Source of the DNA: Crenothrix sp043729335
GTDB lineage: Bacteria > Pseudomonadota > Gammaproteobacteria > Methylococcales > Methylomonadaceae
DNA: 64,000 nucleotides
Assembly (NCBI RefSeq): GCF_043729335.1
Contig: NZ_JAYTLQ010000019.1
Location: forward strand, 84,416 to 148,415
Direction of reading: 5' to 3'
Shown here piece by piece: positions 27,382 through 36,228 of this stretch. Made by a program: the position numbers and the translations under genes. Each line of letters begins with the position of its first letter. The stretch's first letter is position 1. Under the pieces are notes generated by a model. That model saw only the letters and a list, made by a program, of their open reading frames with translations. It was not told the DNA's origin and did no database searches.

Positions 27382-28868
27382 CTTAACTCAATCATTTCAA
27401 TAGAACCATCTTCCAGCACTTCTGCCATGTGGCCTTGTGGTTCATCAATAAATTGCACGGCCAGTAATACCGTTACCGCTACCCCGCCCATTACCAAGAA
27501 AAAGATCGATGGCGTAACAAACGACAAGATAGTCAAAAACACCACCCCGCCAACATTACCATACGCCCCCACCATACCGGCAATCTGTCCGGTCATACGG
27601 CGTTTAATTAACGGTACGATAGCATAGACTGCACCGCAGCCACCCGACACAAAACAAGAGCACGACATCGTCAGCAACACCACCACAACGATCGGCCACT
27701 CGGCATCAATGGACGACATAATAAAATAACCCAATGCCATGCCGGCCATAAATACCGTCAGCGAAAACTTGCGGCCAAACTTATCGCTAAACCAGCCGCC
27801 CATAGGCCGCGCCACCAAGTTGATAAAGGCAAAACAGCCGCCTAACAAACCGGCTTGTATCATGGTAATGCCTTGCGTTTCATGAAAAGTTTCAAAAAAG
27901 AACATCGGCAACATTGATACGACAGCAAGCTCAGAACCAAAGGCAATCATATACGCCAAGTCTAAAATCGCCACTTGTTTAAACTTGTATTTATGAATCT
28001 CTTCGATAGGCTTTTGCAAATGCTCTTCGTTAATATGCACGATTTTGTACACGTTATAGGCAAACAAGCACCAGATAGCAATATGGATGAACACCGCTGT
28101 GGTAGCTGAGATCAGGCTTGTATAATTGGCGCCACCAAAAGCCGATACCTTCCAAGTGATCAAGCTTAATGCCGCATACAAAGGTATATTCATCAGCACA
28201 TAAAAGAACAGATCCCAGATGCTGGATACTTCCATTGCACCGGCTTTTTTGGGTTTAAAATAAGTCGAGCCTTTCGGGGTGTCGGTCACACTAAAAAAAT
28301 ACACCACTGAATAGAGCAGGGCGATAACACCGGTGCAAGCAATGGCATAACGCCAGCCTTCATCGCCACCAAACATTAGCGCAAGCGATGGCAAGGCGAT
28401 AGCGGCAGCGGCAGAACCAAAATTACCCCAGCCGCCGTAAATGCCTTCAGCAATACCAACCTGTTTGGCCGGAAACCACTCGCCCACCATGCGAATGCCG
28501 ATAACAAAGCCCGCACCAATAAAGCCCATTAAAAACCGCGCTAACGCCAGCTCTTGAAAGTTAGTGGCGACCGCGAACATAAAGCAGGGGATACTGCCCA
28601 GCGCCAGCAAAGTTGAATAAGTGCGTTTAGGGCCGAACTTATCCACCAGAATGCCAATAATAATACGTGCCGGAATGGTCAACGCCACGTTTAAAATTAG
28701 GATGGTTTTGATTTCCGGCTGACTAAGATTAAGCGTTTTGGCAATCGACAGCATTAACGGTGCATGGTTAAACCACACGACAAAGCTGATAAAGAACGCT
28801 ATCCAGGTCATGTGCAGGATTTTAATGTTCCCCGAAAACGAGAACAGGTTGAGTTTGGGTGATGACAT
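27378..28868 (-). CDS. Nitrate/nitrite transporter of the NarK/NasA MFS family
   Basis: About 496 residues from ATG 28868, which has GGAG nine bases upstream; ATG 28883 would add five residues. Twelve membrane helices are expected. Two nitrate-signature glycine motifs are visible: IYGGWGNFGSAAAA in helix 5 and MVGAYGNVGGVVF in helix 11. A long central cytoplasmic loop (EEHLQKPIEEIHKYKF) distinguishes it from short NarK. It is the first gene of a two-gene operon with the PP2C/kinase, read from a sigma-54 type promoter at 28912-28927 and divergent from nirB. Assimilatory uptake is the likely role. Confidence 0.9.
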   Translation of the reverse strand: MSSPKLNLFSFSGNIKILHMTWIAFFISFVVWFNHAPLMLSIAKTLNLSQPEIKTILILNVALTIPARIIIGILVDKFGPKRTYSTLLALGSIPCFMFAVATNFQELALARFLMGFIGAGFVIGIRMVGEWFPAKQVGIAEGIYGGWGNFGSAAAAIALPSLALMFGGDEGWRYAIACTGVIALLYSVVYFFSVTDTPKGSTYFKPKKAGAMEVSSIWDLFFYVLMNIPLYAALSLITWKVSAFGGANYTSLISATTAVFIHIAIWCLFAYNVYKIVHINEEHLQKPIEEIHKYKFKQVAILDLAYMIAFGSELAVVSMLPMFFFETFHETQGITMIQAGLLGGCFAFINLVARPMGGWFSDKFGRKFSLTVFMAGMALGYFIMSSIDAEWPIVVVVLLTMSCSCFVSGGCGAVYAIVPLIKRRMTGQIAGMVGAYGNVGGVVFLTILSFVTPSIFFLVMGGVAVTVLLAVQFIDEPQGHMAEVLEDGSIEMIELS

Positions 28869-28911
28869 GATGCGTTGCTCCATCAAATAAAAGTTACGTT
28901 ATTTAGGTAAA

Positions 28912-28927
28912 AGCAATTGTTATGCCA
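28912..28927 (-). promoter_or_regulatory. Sigma-54 promoter of the transporter-kinase operon
   Basis: On the minus strand the sequence is TGGCAT-AACAA-TTGCT, matching the -24/-12 consensus with the required GG/GC spacing. It lies about 44 bases before ATG 28868. It faces the nirB sigma-54 promoter 230 bp away, with NtrC-like sites between them. Confidence 0.85.
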
Positions 28928-29059
28928 TATTAGTTGGGATGGGGTAATTTAAGAGTGGTGTTTATTTTGGGGCGTGTTTCTATAAGGATGGGGCAATAGA
29001 TAGTCTGCAAAATTAGAGTGCTTCTATTAAGGTAGTAGCCGCTAGTCATCCGTTTTTTA

Positions 29060-29097
29060 TGCACTATAAATGCACCCTGCGCACTGATTTAGTGCGC
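29060..29097. promoter_or_regulatory. NtrC-like enhancer sites between divergent nitrate operons
   Basis: Site 1 (29060-29076) reads TGCACTATAAATGCACC, close to the NtrC consensus TGCAC-N5-GTGCA. Site 2 (29079-29097) is a perfect inverted repeat, GCGCACT-N5-AGTGCGC. They lie 60-100 bp upstream of the nirB -24 element and about 130-185 bp from the transporter promoter, positions suited to an enhancer that serves both. NtrC or the related NasR/NtrC-type activator is the natural candidate. Confidence 0.7.
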
Positions 29098-29159
29098 CAA
29101 TACGCACAGCTTTTGTGCTCATTATTAAAAATGCGCTATAAATCAGTTTGTTGATTTTA

Positions 29160-29175
29160 TGGCATACGAATTGCT
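29160..29175 (+). promoter_or_regulatory. Sigma-54 promoter of nirB
   Basis: TGGCAT-ACGAA-TTGCT matches the sigma-54 consensus exactly at the invariant GG and GC. It lies 42 bp before the nirB ATG. With the enhancer-like sites at 29060-29097 it predicts nitrogen-limitation control. Confidence 0.87.
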
Positions 29176-29216
29176 TTATCTATAATAACGGAACAATCGA
29201 GTTATTGGGGTAGAGC

Positions 29217-31754
29217 ATGAGTACAAAAAAGTCACTGGTCGTTATCGGAAACGGTATGGTAGGACAGCATTTCTTGGCCAGCTTAGTGGCCAGCCAGTGC
29301 AAAGACAGTTATCACATTACCACCTTCTGCGAAGAGCCTCGCGCCGCTTATGACCGTGTGCATTTGTCGGCGTTTTTTTCAGGTAAGACCGCAGACGATT
29401 TGTCTTTAGTAGAAGATGGCTTTTTTGCCGATAATAATATTACCCTGCATTTGGGTGACAAGGCTGCAAGTATCAATCGCAACAGCAAAACCGTTACTTC
29501 AGCCAAAGGTCTTACCATTGCTTATGACACATTGGTGTTAGCCACCGGCTCTTATCCTTTTGTACCGCCCGTGCCTGGGCATGACAGGCCGAATTGTTTG
29601 GTGTATCGCACTATTGAAGATTTGGAGGCGATGGCCAGTGCCGCCAAAACCAGCAAGGTTGGCGTGGTGGTCGGTGGTGGTTTGCTAGGGTTGGAAGCCG
29701 CCAAAGCGTTAACTGACTTGGGGCTAGAAACCCATGTCGTAGAGTTCGCCCCACGTTTGATGGCGGTGCAGTTAGATGAATTTGGCGGTGCCATGTTACG
29801 CCGAAAAGTGGAAGCTTTAGGCCTGCAAGTACATACCGGCAAAAATACCACCTTGATTACCGATGGCGAAACCTGCGTCAACAAGATGTGCTTTGCCGAC
29901 GGCGAAGAGTTGGAAACCGATATTATATTGTTCTCAGCCGGTATCCGTCCGCGTGATGACATAGCCCGTGCGTGCGGCTTGGACGTAGGGCCACGCGGCG
30001 GCATTGTCATCGACAACCAATGCAAAACCTCCGACCCTGCCATCTATGCCATCGGTGAATGTGCGTTATGGAATGGCATGATCTACGGCTTGGTTGCACC
30101 TGGCTATGCGATGGCACGGACTGTGGTGGCTGATCTTGCCGGTGCAGAAGGTAGCTTTACCGGCGCAGACATGAGCACCAAATTAAAACTGATGGGCGTG
30201 GATGTCGCCAGTATCGGCGATGCCCATGCCAAATCGCAGGGCGCGTTGGTCTACACCTACCAAAACGGTGCGACTGAGGTTTATAAACGCCTGGTGGTCA
30301 GCCAGGACAAAAAGCAATTGCTGGGCGCAGTGTTAGTGGGCGATGCGTCTGGCTATGGTACGCTATTGCAATACTGTTTAAACGGTATCGAATTGCCGGA
30401 AAATCCCGATGCGCTGATTTTACCGCCACGCGGCGATGAATCGGTGGGCTTGGGGCCGGATGCCCTGCCGATGTCGGCACAAATCTGTTCTTGCTACGAT
30501 GTAAGCAAAGGCGCAATCTGTCAGGCCATAGACGCAGGCGCTATTACCTTGGGCGCGTTAAAAGCGCAAACCAAAGCCGCGACCGGCTGCGGTGGTTGCG
30601 GGGCGTTGCTAAAATCCGTTATGGACTGCGAGCTGACCAAGCAGGGTATCGCGGTCAGCACCGATCTGTGCGAGCATTTTCCGTACACCCGCCAAGATTT
30701 GTATAATTTGGTGGTAGTGGAAAAAATCAAAACTTTTGATGAGCTGCTGGATAAACACGGCCACGGCAAAGGCTGCGAGATTTGCAAACCGACCATCGGT
30801 TCTATCCTGGCCTCGTATTGGAACGAGTATGTGCTGGCCAATGAACATTTAGGCCTGCAAGACACCAACGATACCTTTTTGGCCAATATGCAAAAAGACG
30901 GCACCTACTCGGTGGTGCCGCGCATTACCGGCGGCGAGATCAGCCCCGACATGCTGATTGCACTGGGGCAAGTCGGCAAAAAATACGCGCTGTATACCAA
31001 GATTACCGGTGGCCAGCGGGTGGACTTGTTTGGTGCCAGGGTCGACCAACTGCCGCATATCTGGAAGGAATTGATCGATGCGGGGTTTGAATCTGGGCAT
31101 GCGTATGGCAAATCGCTGCGCACGGTAAAATCTTGCGTGGGTAGTTCGTGGTGTCGCTATGGGGTAGACGACAGCGTGGGCTTGGCGATAGAACTGGAAA
31201 ACCGCTACAAGGGCTTGCGCTCGCCGCATAAGCTGAAATTTGCCGTGTCAGGCTGCACCCGCGAGTGTGCCGAAGCACAAAGCAAAGATATTGGCGTGAT
31301 TGCCACCGAAAACGGCTGGAATATGTACGTATGCGGCAACGGCGGCATGAAACCGCGCCATGCTGATCTGTTCGCTACGGGTTTGGACAAGGCTACGCTG
31401 ATTAAATACATCGACCGTGTGCTGATTTTTTATGTACGCACCGCCGCCCGCTTGCAACGCACTTCCGTCTGGATGGAAAATATGGAAGGTGGCTTGGATT
31501 ATTTAAAATCGGTAGTGATTGATGATAAACTCGGCTTGTGTGAGCAACTGGAGCAGCAGATGAGCTATGTGATCGACACCTACCAATGCGAATGGAAAAC
31601 CACCATAGCCGATGAAAACAAACTCAAACGTTTTCGGCATTTTATCAACAGCGACCAGCCCGACGACAACGTGGTGTTTGTCGAAGAACGCGGCCAGATA
31701 CGTCCCGCCGATGAAGAAGAGCGCAAGCATTTTAAGATCATGGAGGTGGCTTGA
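29217..31754 (+). CDS. nirB: Assimilatory nitrite reductase, large subunit
   Basis: 845 residues, full length. An FAD/NAD(P)H pyridine-nucleotide domain occupies about 1-310 (VIGNGMVGQHFL, later VVVGGGLLGLEAAKAL). A rubredoxin-reductase-like region follows. Two BFD-like [2Fe-2S] segments come next: ICSCYDVSKG...TGCGGC (about 421-463) and GKGCEICKP (about 519-527). The C-terminal nitrite/sulfite reductase half carries the siroheme-4Fe4S cysteines in KSCVGSSWCRYG and AVSGCTRECAEAQ. It reduces nitrite to ammonium with NAD(P)H in the cytoplasm. Start ATG 29217 follows GGGGTAGAG. It overlaps nirD by one ATGA. Confidence 0.96.
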   Translation: MSTKKSLVVIGNGMVGQHFLASLVASQCKDSYHITTFCEEPRAAYDRVHLSAFFSGKTADDLSLVEDGFFADNNITLHLGDKAASINRNSKTVTSAKGLTIAYDTLVLATGSYPFVPPVPGHDRPNCLVYRTIEDLEAMASAAKTSKVGVVVGGGLLGLEAAKALTDLGLETHVVEFAPRLMAVQLDEFGGAMLRRKVEALGLQVHTGKNTTLITDGETCVNKMCFADGEELETDIILFSAGIRPRDDIARACGLDVGPRGGIVIDNQCKTSDPAIYAIGECALWNGMIYGLVAPGYAMARTVVADLAGAEGSFTGADMSTKLKLMGVDVASIGDAHAKSQGALVYTYQNGATEVYKRLVVSQDKKQLLGAVLVGDASGYGTLLQYCLNGIELPENPDALILPPRGDESVGLGPDALPMSAQICSCYDVSKGAICQAIDAGAITLGALKAQTKAATGCGGCGALLKSVMDCELTKQGIAVSTDLCEHFPYTRQDLYNLVVVEKIKTFDELLDKHGHGKGCEICKPTIGSILASYWNEYVLANEHLGLQDTNDTFLANMQKDGTYSVVPRITGGEISPDMLIALGQVGKKYALYTKITGGQRVDLFGARVDQLPHIWKELIDAGFESGHAYGKSLRTVKSCVGSSWCRYGVDDSVGLAIELENRYKGLRSPHKLKFAVSGCTRECAEAQSKDIGVIATENGWNMYVCGNGGMKPRHADLFATGLDKATLIKYIDRVLIFYVRTAARLQRTSVWMENMEGGLDYLKSVVIDDKLGLCEQLEQQMSYVIDTYQCEWKTTIADENKLKRFRHFINSDQPDDNVVFVEERGQIRPADEEERKHFKIMEVA

Positions 31755-32134
31755 TGATGGCTTGGAAAGATGTGTGCAGCAGCGATGATTTGCAGCCGGA
31801 TTCAGGCGTTTGCGTGTTGGTTGCAGGCCAGCAGGTGGCACTCTTCTACATGCCGAAAGAAGCCGTTGTGTATGCTATCGGCAATTATGACCCTATTGGT
31901 AAAGCCAATGTTTTATCGCGCGGCATTATAGGCGATGTGAAAGGTGAGCCAGTGGTGGCATCGCCGTTATACAAACAGCATTTTAGTTTGATTAGCGGTG
32001 TCTGTGTTGAAGACGAACAGATTGCCGTGCCTGTGTATCCGGTACGCATACAAAATGGCAGGGTAGAAATCCAGGTAGCGCTATCGGTTAACGGTGAGAT
32101 GAAAGCATCTATTGACGAAGAGGCCAGCGCATGA
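31754..32134 (+). CDS. nirD: Assimilatory nitrite reductase, small subunit
   Basis: 126 residues from ATG 31754, which overlaps the nirB stop and has GGAGG nine bases upstream. The fold is Rieske-like without the cluster ligands, as expected of NirD: VALFYMPKEAVVYAIGNYDP, then IIGDVKGEPVVASPLY and VYPVRIQNG. It partners NirB in NAD(P)H-dependent nitrite reduction. Its stop overlaps the phzF start by ATGA. Confidence 0.94.
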   Translation: MMAWKDVCSSDDLQPDSGVCVLVAGQQVALFYMPKEAVVYAIGNYDPIGKANVLSRGIIGDVKGEPVVASPLYKQHFSLISGVCVEDEQIAVPVYPVRIQNGRVEIQVALSVNGEMKASIDEEASA

Positions 32135-33048
32135 AAATCGACTACTACATCGCCGATGTGTTCACCACGCAACTGTTTAACGGGGCGCAAATAGCGGTAT
32201 TTCCTTACGCCGACGGCTTAAGTGACGCCACCATGAAGTTGCTGGCCAGAGAGTTGAATTTATCGGAAACGGTTTTTGTCTTTCATCCAGACGCTAGCGA
32301 CAATACCCGCAAGATGCGCGTATTTACCCCTAAAAAGGAAGTAGATTTTGCTGGGCATCCTATTATTGCCACTGCTTATGTTTTGGGTTTGTGTGGCGAT
32401 ATTGCCTTAACAGGGAAGATTACAGATATTGTTTTGCAACAGAATGTCGGGGCGATTGCCGTCAGTATTACGGCGGTTGATGGCAAACCTAGCTTTGTGC
32501 AGTTTGCCCGTAAAGTAACTTCGATTATCGACCGTTTTGCACCCACCGATGATGAATTGTCCAGCTTTCTAGGCATCAAGCAATCGGAACTGGATCATAA
32601 AAAATATTCACCGCGTTTAGTGTCGTGCGGATTTCCGTATTTGATCGTGCCGGTGTGGAATTACGATTCTGTCCGGCATGCCAAATTTAACAGCGCGGCG
32701 TGGGGTCAATCCATCGCTCCACAAACCGCCGCGCAGGAGATTTTGTTGTTCGCACCAAAAACACCGTTTACCGATTCTGATTTTAATGCGCGTTTGCTAG
32801 GGCCACACATTGGTCTTTATGAAGATCCACCGATAGGATCTGCCATGCCAGCATTTGCATCGTACTTGTGCTCATTTGAGCAGACCCAGAAAGGCACGCA
32901 TGTGTATGCGGTGGATCGGGGCGATGCCGAGAGTCGGCGCAGTGTGATTAATCTGGAAATGGATAATAAAGGCCTTGAGGAATTAGCCTTACGGGTGGGT
33001 GGTTCGGCGGTGTTGTTTGCTCAGGGAGCGATTGATTTGCCGGATTGA
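32131..33048 (+). CDS. PhzF-family isomerase-like protein
   Basis: 305 residues. The PhzF/DapF-type fold is indicated by the early FNGAQIAVFPYADGL and ELNLSETVFVF, with the catalytic Glu in SETVF. VDFAGHPIIATAYVLG and the late GLYEDPPIGSAMPAFASYL (core EDPPIGSA) fill the second half. Substrates of PhzF paralogues are mostly unknown. Translational coupling to nirD is unusual and suggests it is needed when the operon is on, or simply hitch-hikes on the transcript. Confidence 0.85.
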   Translation: MKIDYYIADVFTTQLFNGAQIAVFPYADGLSDATMKLLARELNLSETVFVFHPDASDNTRKMRVFTPKKEVDFAGHPIIATAYVLGLCGDIALTGKITDIVLQQNVGAIAVSITAVDGKPSFVQFARKVTSIIDRFAPTDDELSSFLGIKQSELDHKKYSPRLVSCGFPYLIVPVWNYDSVRHAKFNSAAWGQSIAPQTAAQEILLFAPKTPFTDSDFNARLLGPHIGLYEDPPIGSAMPAFASYLCSFEQTQKGTHVYAVDRGDAESRRSVINLEMDNKGLEELALRVGGSAVLFAQGAIDLPD

Positions 33049-33059
33049 TTGCAAAAGCC

Positions 33060-33202
33060 TTGTCCACGAAAAACACGAAAGGCACGAAAAAAACAAGAGC
33101 TATTTACTTGTGTTCGGCCAAATATAATCAGATGTACTTGAGTTTTTAACGCTTTTTATAGCGTTTATATCTTTTGATTTTTTTCGTGTTTTTCGTGGAC
33201 AA
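33060..33202. repeat. Inverted-repeat element with 21-bp perfect termini
   Basis: A 143-bp segment between phzF and the nitrate reductase gene. The left arm (33060-33080) begins TTGTCCACGAAAAACACG and its exact complement closes the right end (33182-33202). The core is AT-rich with a small internal hairpin (AACGC...GCGTT). No gene is inside. It resembles a miniature inverted-repeat transposable element or a long palindromic repeat. If transcribed it would form a large stem between phzF and the reductase message. Confidence 0.85.
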
Positions 33203-33256
33203 AATAATATTTAATTAATCTTCATTTGGTTTCTAATACCGTGGACGAATAAACCT

Positions 33257-35449
33257 ATGCTATTTGGACGCTACAAAAAAAATCCCATCAAAATGGCCGA
33301 CAAGGGTGTGGTCGACTGGACGTATTCAACCTGCGGCTATTGCTCTACCGGCTGTTCGATTGAAATCGGCACCAATGCACTCGGCAAACCGGTTGCCTCA
33401 CGGGGCGTAGGTGGCGCGGATGTTAACCGTGGCAAACTGTGCCTGAAAGGCATTTTTGAATACGAGGTTTTTGAAGCGATAGGCCGCGCTTCCACCCCCT
33501 TAATCCGCGACCATATCCATGAGCCGTATGCAGTAAGTGCATGGGATCCGGCACTGGATAAAATGGCCTCGGAAATCAAGCGCATTCAGGCGACGTATGG
33601 ACGAGATTCCTTTGCGGTAGTATCGACTGGCCAAATCCTTACCGAAGAATTCTATACCCTCGGCAAGTTGGTGCGTGGCGCAATCGGTACCAATAACTAC
33701 GATGGCAATACCACCTTGTGCATGGCCTCGGCAGTATCCGGCTATAAACGCTCGTTCGGTTCCGATGGCCCGCCAGGTTGCTATGAAGATTTTGAACACA
33801 CCGATTGTTTGATTGCCTGGGGTTCCAATCTGCCGGAACAACACCCCATTATCTACTGGCGCATGAAAGATGCCATGGAAAAAAGACCCTTTCCGCTCAT
33901 CGTGGTTGACCCCCGCGTGACCATTTTTGCCCAAAATGCCGACATCCATTTGCCGATTACCCCAGGCACCGATGTCGTCCTGCAAAATGCTTTGATTCAC
34001 GTCATCCTCAAAGAGGGCCTGGAAGACCGCGATTACATCAACGCCAACACCACCGGCTTTGACGAGCTGGCCAAGGAAGTCGAAAACTACGACCCCACCA
34101 GTGCAGCGAAAATCTGTGGTATAGACGAAGATACCATCCGCACGGTGGCGCGCCTGTATGCTAAAGCCAATCGGGCAATGAGCATCTGGACGATGGGCAT
34201 CAACCAAAGTACACACGGTTCCGATGGCGTGGTGGGCATCAACAACTTGAATCTGGTCACTGGAAATATCGGCAAACCGGGTGGCACCAGTTTGTCGATT
34301 ACCGGCCAATGCAATGCGATGGGTACACGCGAGTGGTCGTCGTGTTCTGGTTTGCCGGGCTACCGCGCGTTGGAGAAAGCGGAAGACCGTGAGGAGATCG
34401 CCAAGTTTTGGGGTATTGATCCTGAATTCTTTCCCAAGAAGCGCGGCTTAACTGAAACCGATATTTTCCCCGCGATAGAAACCGGAGAAATCAAAGGACT
34501 CTGGCTGGTGGCCACCAATCCTATGACTTCAATGGCCAACACCGCACGTATCCGAAAAACTCTGGAGAAGCTGGAGTTCTTGGTGGTGCAAGATGCTTAT
34601 ACCGATGTGGAAACCGCCCAATATGCCCATGTTTTTTTACCGGCAGGGATATGGGCAGAGAAGGAAGGCGTGTTTACCAATACCGAACGCCGCGTTAATA
34701 TCACACGGCAAGTAACGCCGCCGTTTGAAGATTCTAAATCGGATATGCAGATTTTTAACGAATTGGCTAAACGGTTTGATAACGGCCAGATCATTAAATT
34801 TCCTGAACGCCCCGTCGATGTGTTTGAGGAGATGAAGACGTTATCCAAAGGCCGTTTGTGTGATATTTCCGGTATGAGCCATGATCTGATCGAGCAAGAG
34901 CGCGGCATCCAATGGCCGTACACAGAAGAGCAGGCGGCGCAAGGTGAAAAAGGTACACAGCGCTTGTACACGGAATCGGCAACTTTTTGCTATGCCAATG
35001 GCCGGGCAAAATTGATTCCCTTGCCGTTTATCAACAATAACGAAGTGCCGGATGAACAGTTTCCGTTTTGGCTGAATTCTGGTCGCTTGGTGGAGCATTG
35101 GCATACCCGCACCAAAACCGGCAAGATCGGCAATAACAACAAGTTCAGCCCGATACCGTTTATGGAAATGAGCCCAGATGCCGCGCACGAACTGGGCATT
35201 AAGCACCAGTCTTATGTGCGTGTCACTTCCAGGCGTGGTGATGCGGTAGTGATGGTGATGCTGACCCATCGCGTACCCAAGAACATGGTGTTTATCCCGT
35301 TTCATTTTTATGATTGCGTTAACCGTTTAACCTTGGGATTGCTGGATCCGCATTCCAGGCAGCCGGCTTTTAAGCAATCGGCAGTGGCTATTGAGCAGGT
35401 GGATCAGGATTATGCAGCGCAGTTGAGTAAGGAATCGCGGACTTATTAA
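33257..35449 (+). CDS. Assimilatory nitrate reductase catalytic subunit (molybdopterin enzyme)
   Basis: 730 residues. A 4Fe-4S site at the N-terminus uses C26, C29, C33 and C62 (TCGYCSTGC...KLCLKG). The Mo ligand is predicted at C155 in TTLCMASAV, the NapA/NasA-type cysteine. The MGD-binding region follows with GINQSTHGSDGVVGI and a C-terminal MopB dinucleotide domain (about 615-720). It lacks the extra [2Fe-2S] domain of long NasA and is the length of cyanobacterial NarB. It has no Tat signal, so it acts in the cytoplasm. Electron supply may come from the fused DmsBC-like protein at 36229. Called NasA/NarB type; the exact name is not forced. Confidence 0.92.
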   Translation: MLFGRYKKNPIKMADKGVVDWTYSTCGYCSTGCSIEIGTNALGKPVASRGVGGADVNRGKLCLKGIFEYEVFEAIGRASTPLIRDHIHEPYAVSAWDPALDKMASEIKRIQATYGRDSFAVVSTGQILTEEFYTLGKLVRGAIGTNNYDGNTTLCMASAVSGYKRSFGSDGPPGCYEDFEHTDCLIAWGSNLPEQHPIIYWRMKDAMEKRPFPLIVVDPRVTIFAQNADIHLPITPGTDVVLQNALIHVILKEGLEDRDYINANTTGFDELAKEVENYDPTSAAKICGIDEDTIRTVARLYAKANRAMSIWTMGINQSTHGSDGVVGINNLNLVTGNIGKPGGTSLSITGQCNAMGTREWSSCSGLPGYRALEKAEDREEIAKFWGIDPEFFPKKRGLTETDIFPAIETGEIKGLWLVATNPMTSMANTARIRKTLEKLEFLVVQDAYTDVETAQYAHVFLPAGIWAEKEGVFTNTERRVNITRQVTPPFEDSKSDMQIFNELAKRFDNGQIIKFPERPVDVFEEMKTLSKGRLCDISGMSHDLIEQERGIQWPYTEEQAAQGEKGTQRLYTESATFCYANGRAKLIPLPFINNNEVPDEQFPFWLNSGRLVEHWHTRTKTGKIGNNNKFSPIPFMEMSPDAAHELGIKHQSYVRVTSRRGDAVVMVMLTHRVPKNMVFIPFHFYDCVNRLTLGLLDPHSRQPAFKQSAVAIEQVDQDYAAQLSKESRTY

Positions 35450-35454
35450 TGGTT

Positions 35455-35498
35455 GCGCATATTGATAAGCATTAATGATGCGCATATAATAGGCGCAT
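35455..35498 (+). promoter_or_regulatory. Strong sigma-70 promoter with GCGCAT operator repeats before ccdAB
   Basis: TTGATA (35462-35467), a 17-base spacer and TATAAT (35485-35490) make a near-consensus promoter. Three GCGCAT hexamers at 35455, 35480 and 35493 flank and overlap it, fitting autorepression by the CcdA-CcdB complex. Ribosome site TAGGAG precedes ATG 35524. Confidence 0.8.
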
Positions 35499-35523
35499 TA
35501 TTAATCCATCTAGGAGTTATGCC

Positions 35524-35769
35524 ATGCAAGCATTATATGATATATCCGCAGCCAAAAAACCGACGAACGTAAGTGTAAACAGCGACTTAATAAAAAAGGC
35601 TAAAGCCTTGAACATTAATTTGTCGGCTGCAATGGAACAAAAGCTTATTGAATTGATCAGGCAACAACAAGCATCCGATTGGTTGAAGGCCAATCGGACG
35701 GCAATTGCAAGTTATAACCAAGAGGTTGAAGAACAAGGTGTATTTTCTGACGAATTGCGGAGTTTTTGA
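35524..35769 (+). CDS. ccdA: CcdA-family antitoxin
   Basis: 81 residues. A ribbon-helix-helix N-terminus (NVSVNSDLIKKAKALNINLS) is followed by a flexible acidic C-terminus (NQEVEEQGVFSDELRSF), as in CcdA, where the tail wraps and neutralises CcdB. The stop overlaps the toxin start by one base. The pair interrupts the nitrate reductase and its putative membrane partner. Confidence 0.92.
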   Translation: MQALYDISAAKKPTNVSVNSDLIKKAKALNINLSAAMEQKLIELIRQQQASDWLKANRTAIASYNQEVEEQGVFSDELRSF

Positions 35770-36086
35770 TGGCGCAATTCGATGTGTACGAAAACAAGCA
35801 TCCAAAAACCAGACGCTTAGTCCCTTATTTGCTGGATGTGCAAAGTGACTTGTTATCTGATTTGGCGACTACAGTTGTTATACCCTTGTGCCTTGCGGCG
35901 GGCGGTAATCCATCGTCAATGACGCGGCTTATGCCCCGTTTGGAGATTAAAACCGAGTATTATTTAGCATTAACGCCACAGCTTGCTGGGATAAGCCGAA
36001 AAGAATTGGGGGCTGTCGTGGATAATGTTTCAGCTTATAGAAATGACATTATTGGCGCACTGGATTTTTTGATAACGGGCATTTGA
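35769..36086 (+). CDS. ccdB: CcdB-family gyrase-inhibiting toxin
   Basis: 105 residues from ATG 35769, overlapping the antitoxin stop. The N-terminal AQFDVYENKHPKTRRLVPYLLDVQSDLL and the late VVDNVSAYRNDIIGALDFLITG (cores only) are CcdB hallmarks, including the C-terminal GI. Characterised CcdB poisons DNA gyrase. No frameshift or truncation is visible, so it is probably active and held by CcdA. Confidence 0.93.
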   Translation: MAQFDVYENKHPKTRRLVPYLLDVQSDLLSDLATTVVIPLCLAAGGNPSSMTRLMPRLEIKTEYYLALTPQLAGISRKELGAVVDNVSAYRNDIIGALDFLITGI

Positions 36087-36137
36087 TATGTCTGCCTAAA
36101 CAACGGGGACGGTGTATGAACGCAATAAAGACAGATT

Positions 36138-36216
36138 TGTAGGTTGGGATGATGCAAGGAATCCCAACGAAACAGCGCACCAAATATTGGGGTTTGTTAC
36201 CTCACCCCAACCTACA
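36138..36216. repeat. Short inverted-repeat element before the DmsBC-like gene
   Basis: About 79 bp bounded by TGTAGGTTGG (36138-36147) and CCAACCTACA (36207-36216). It contains an internal repeat of the GGGAT/ATCCC type. It ends 12 bp before the next ATG. The size and perfect 10-bp termini suggest a MITE-like repeat. No second copy is visible in this window. Confidence 0.7.
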
Positions 36217-36228
36217 TTAGGATAGATT

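Noticed and set aside
33060..33202. Inverted repeat considered as an ordinary terminator
   Set aside because: The arms are 101 bp apart and lack a T-run in the right place; an inserted element fits better.
33500..34309. Long minus-strand frame of 269 codons
   Set aside because: It lies wholly antisense to the nitrate reductase gene, whose motifs are intact; a shadow frame.
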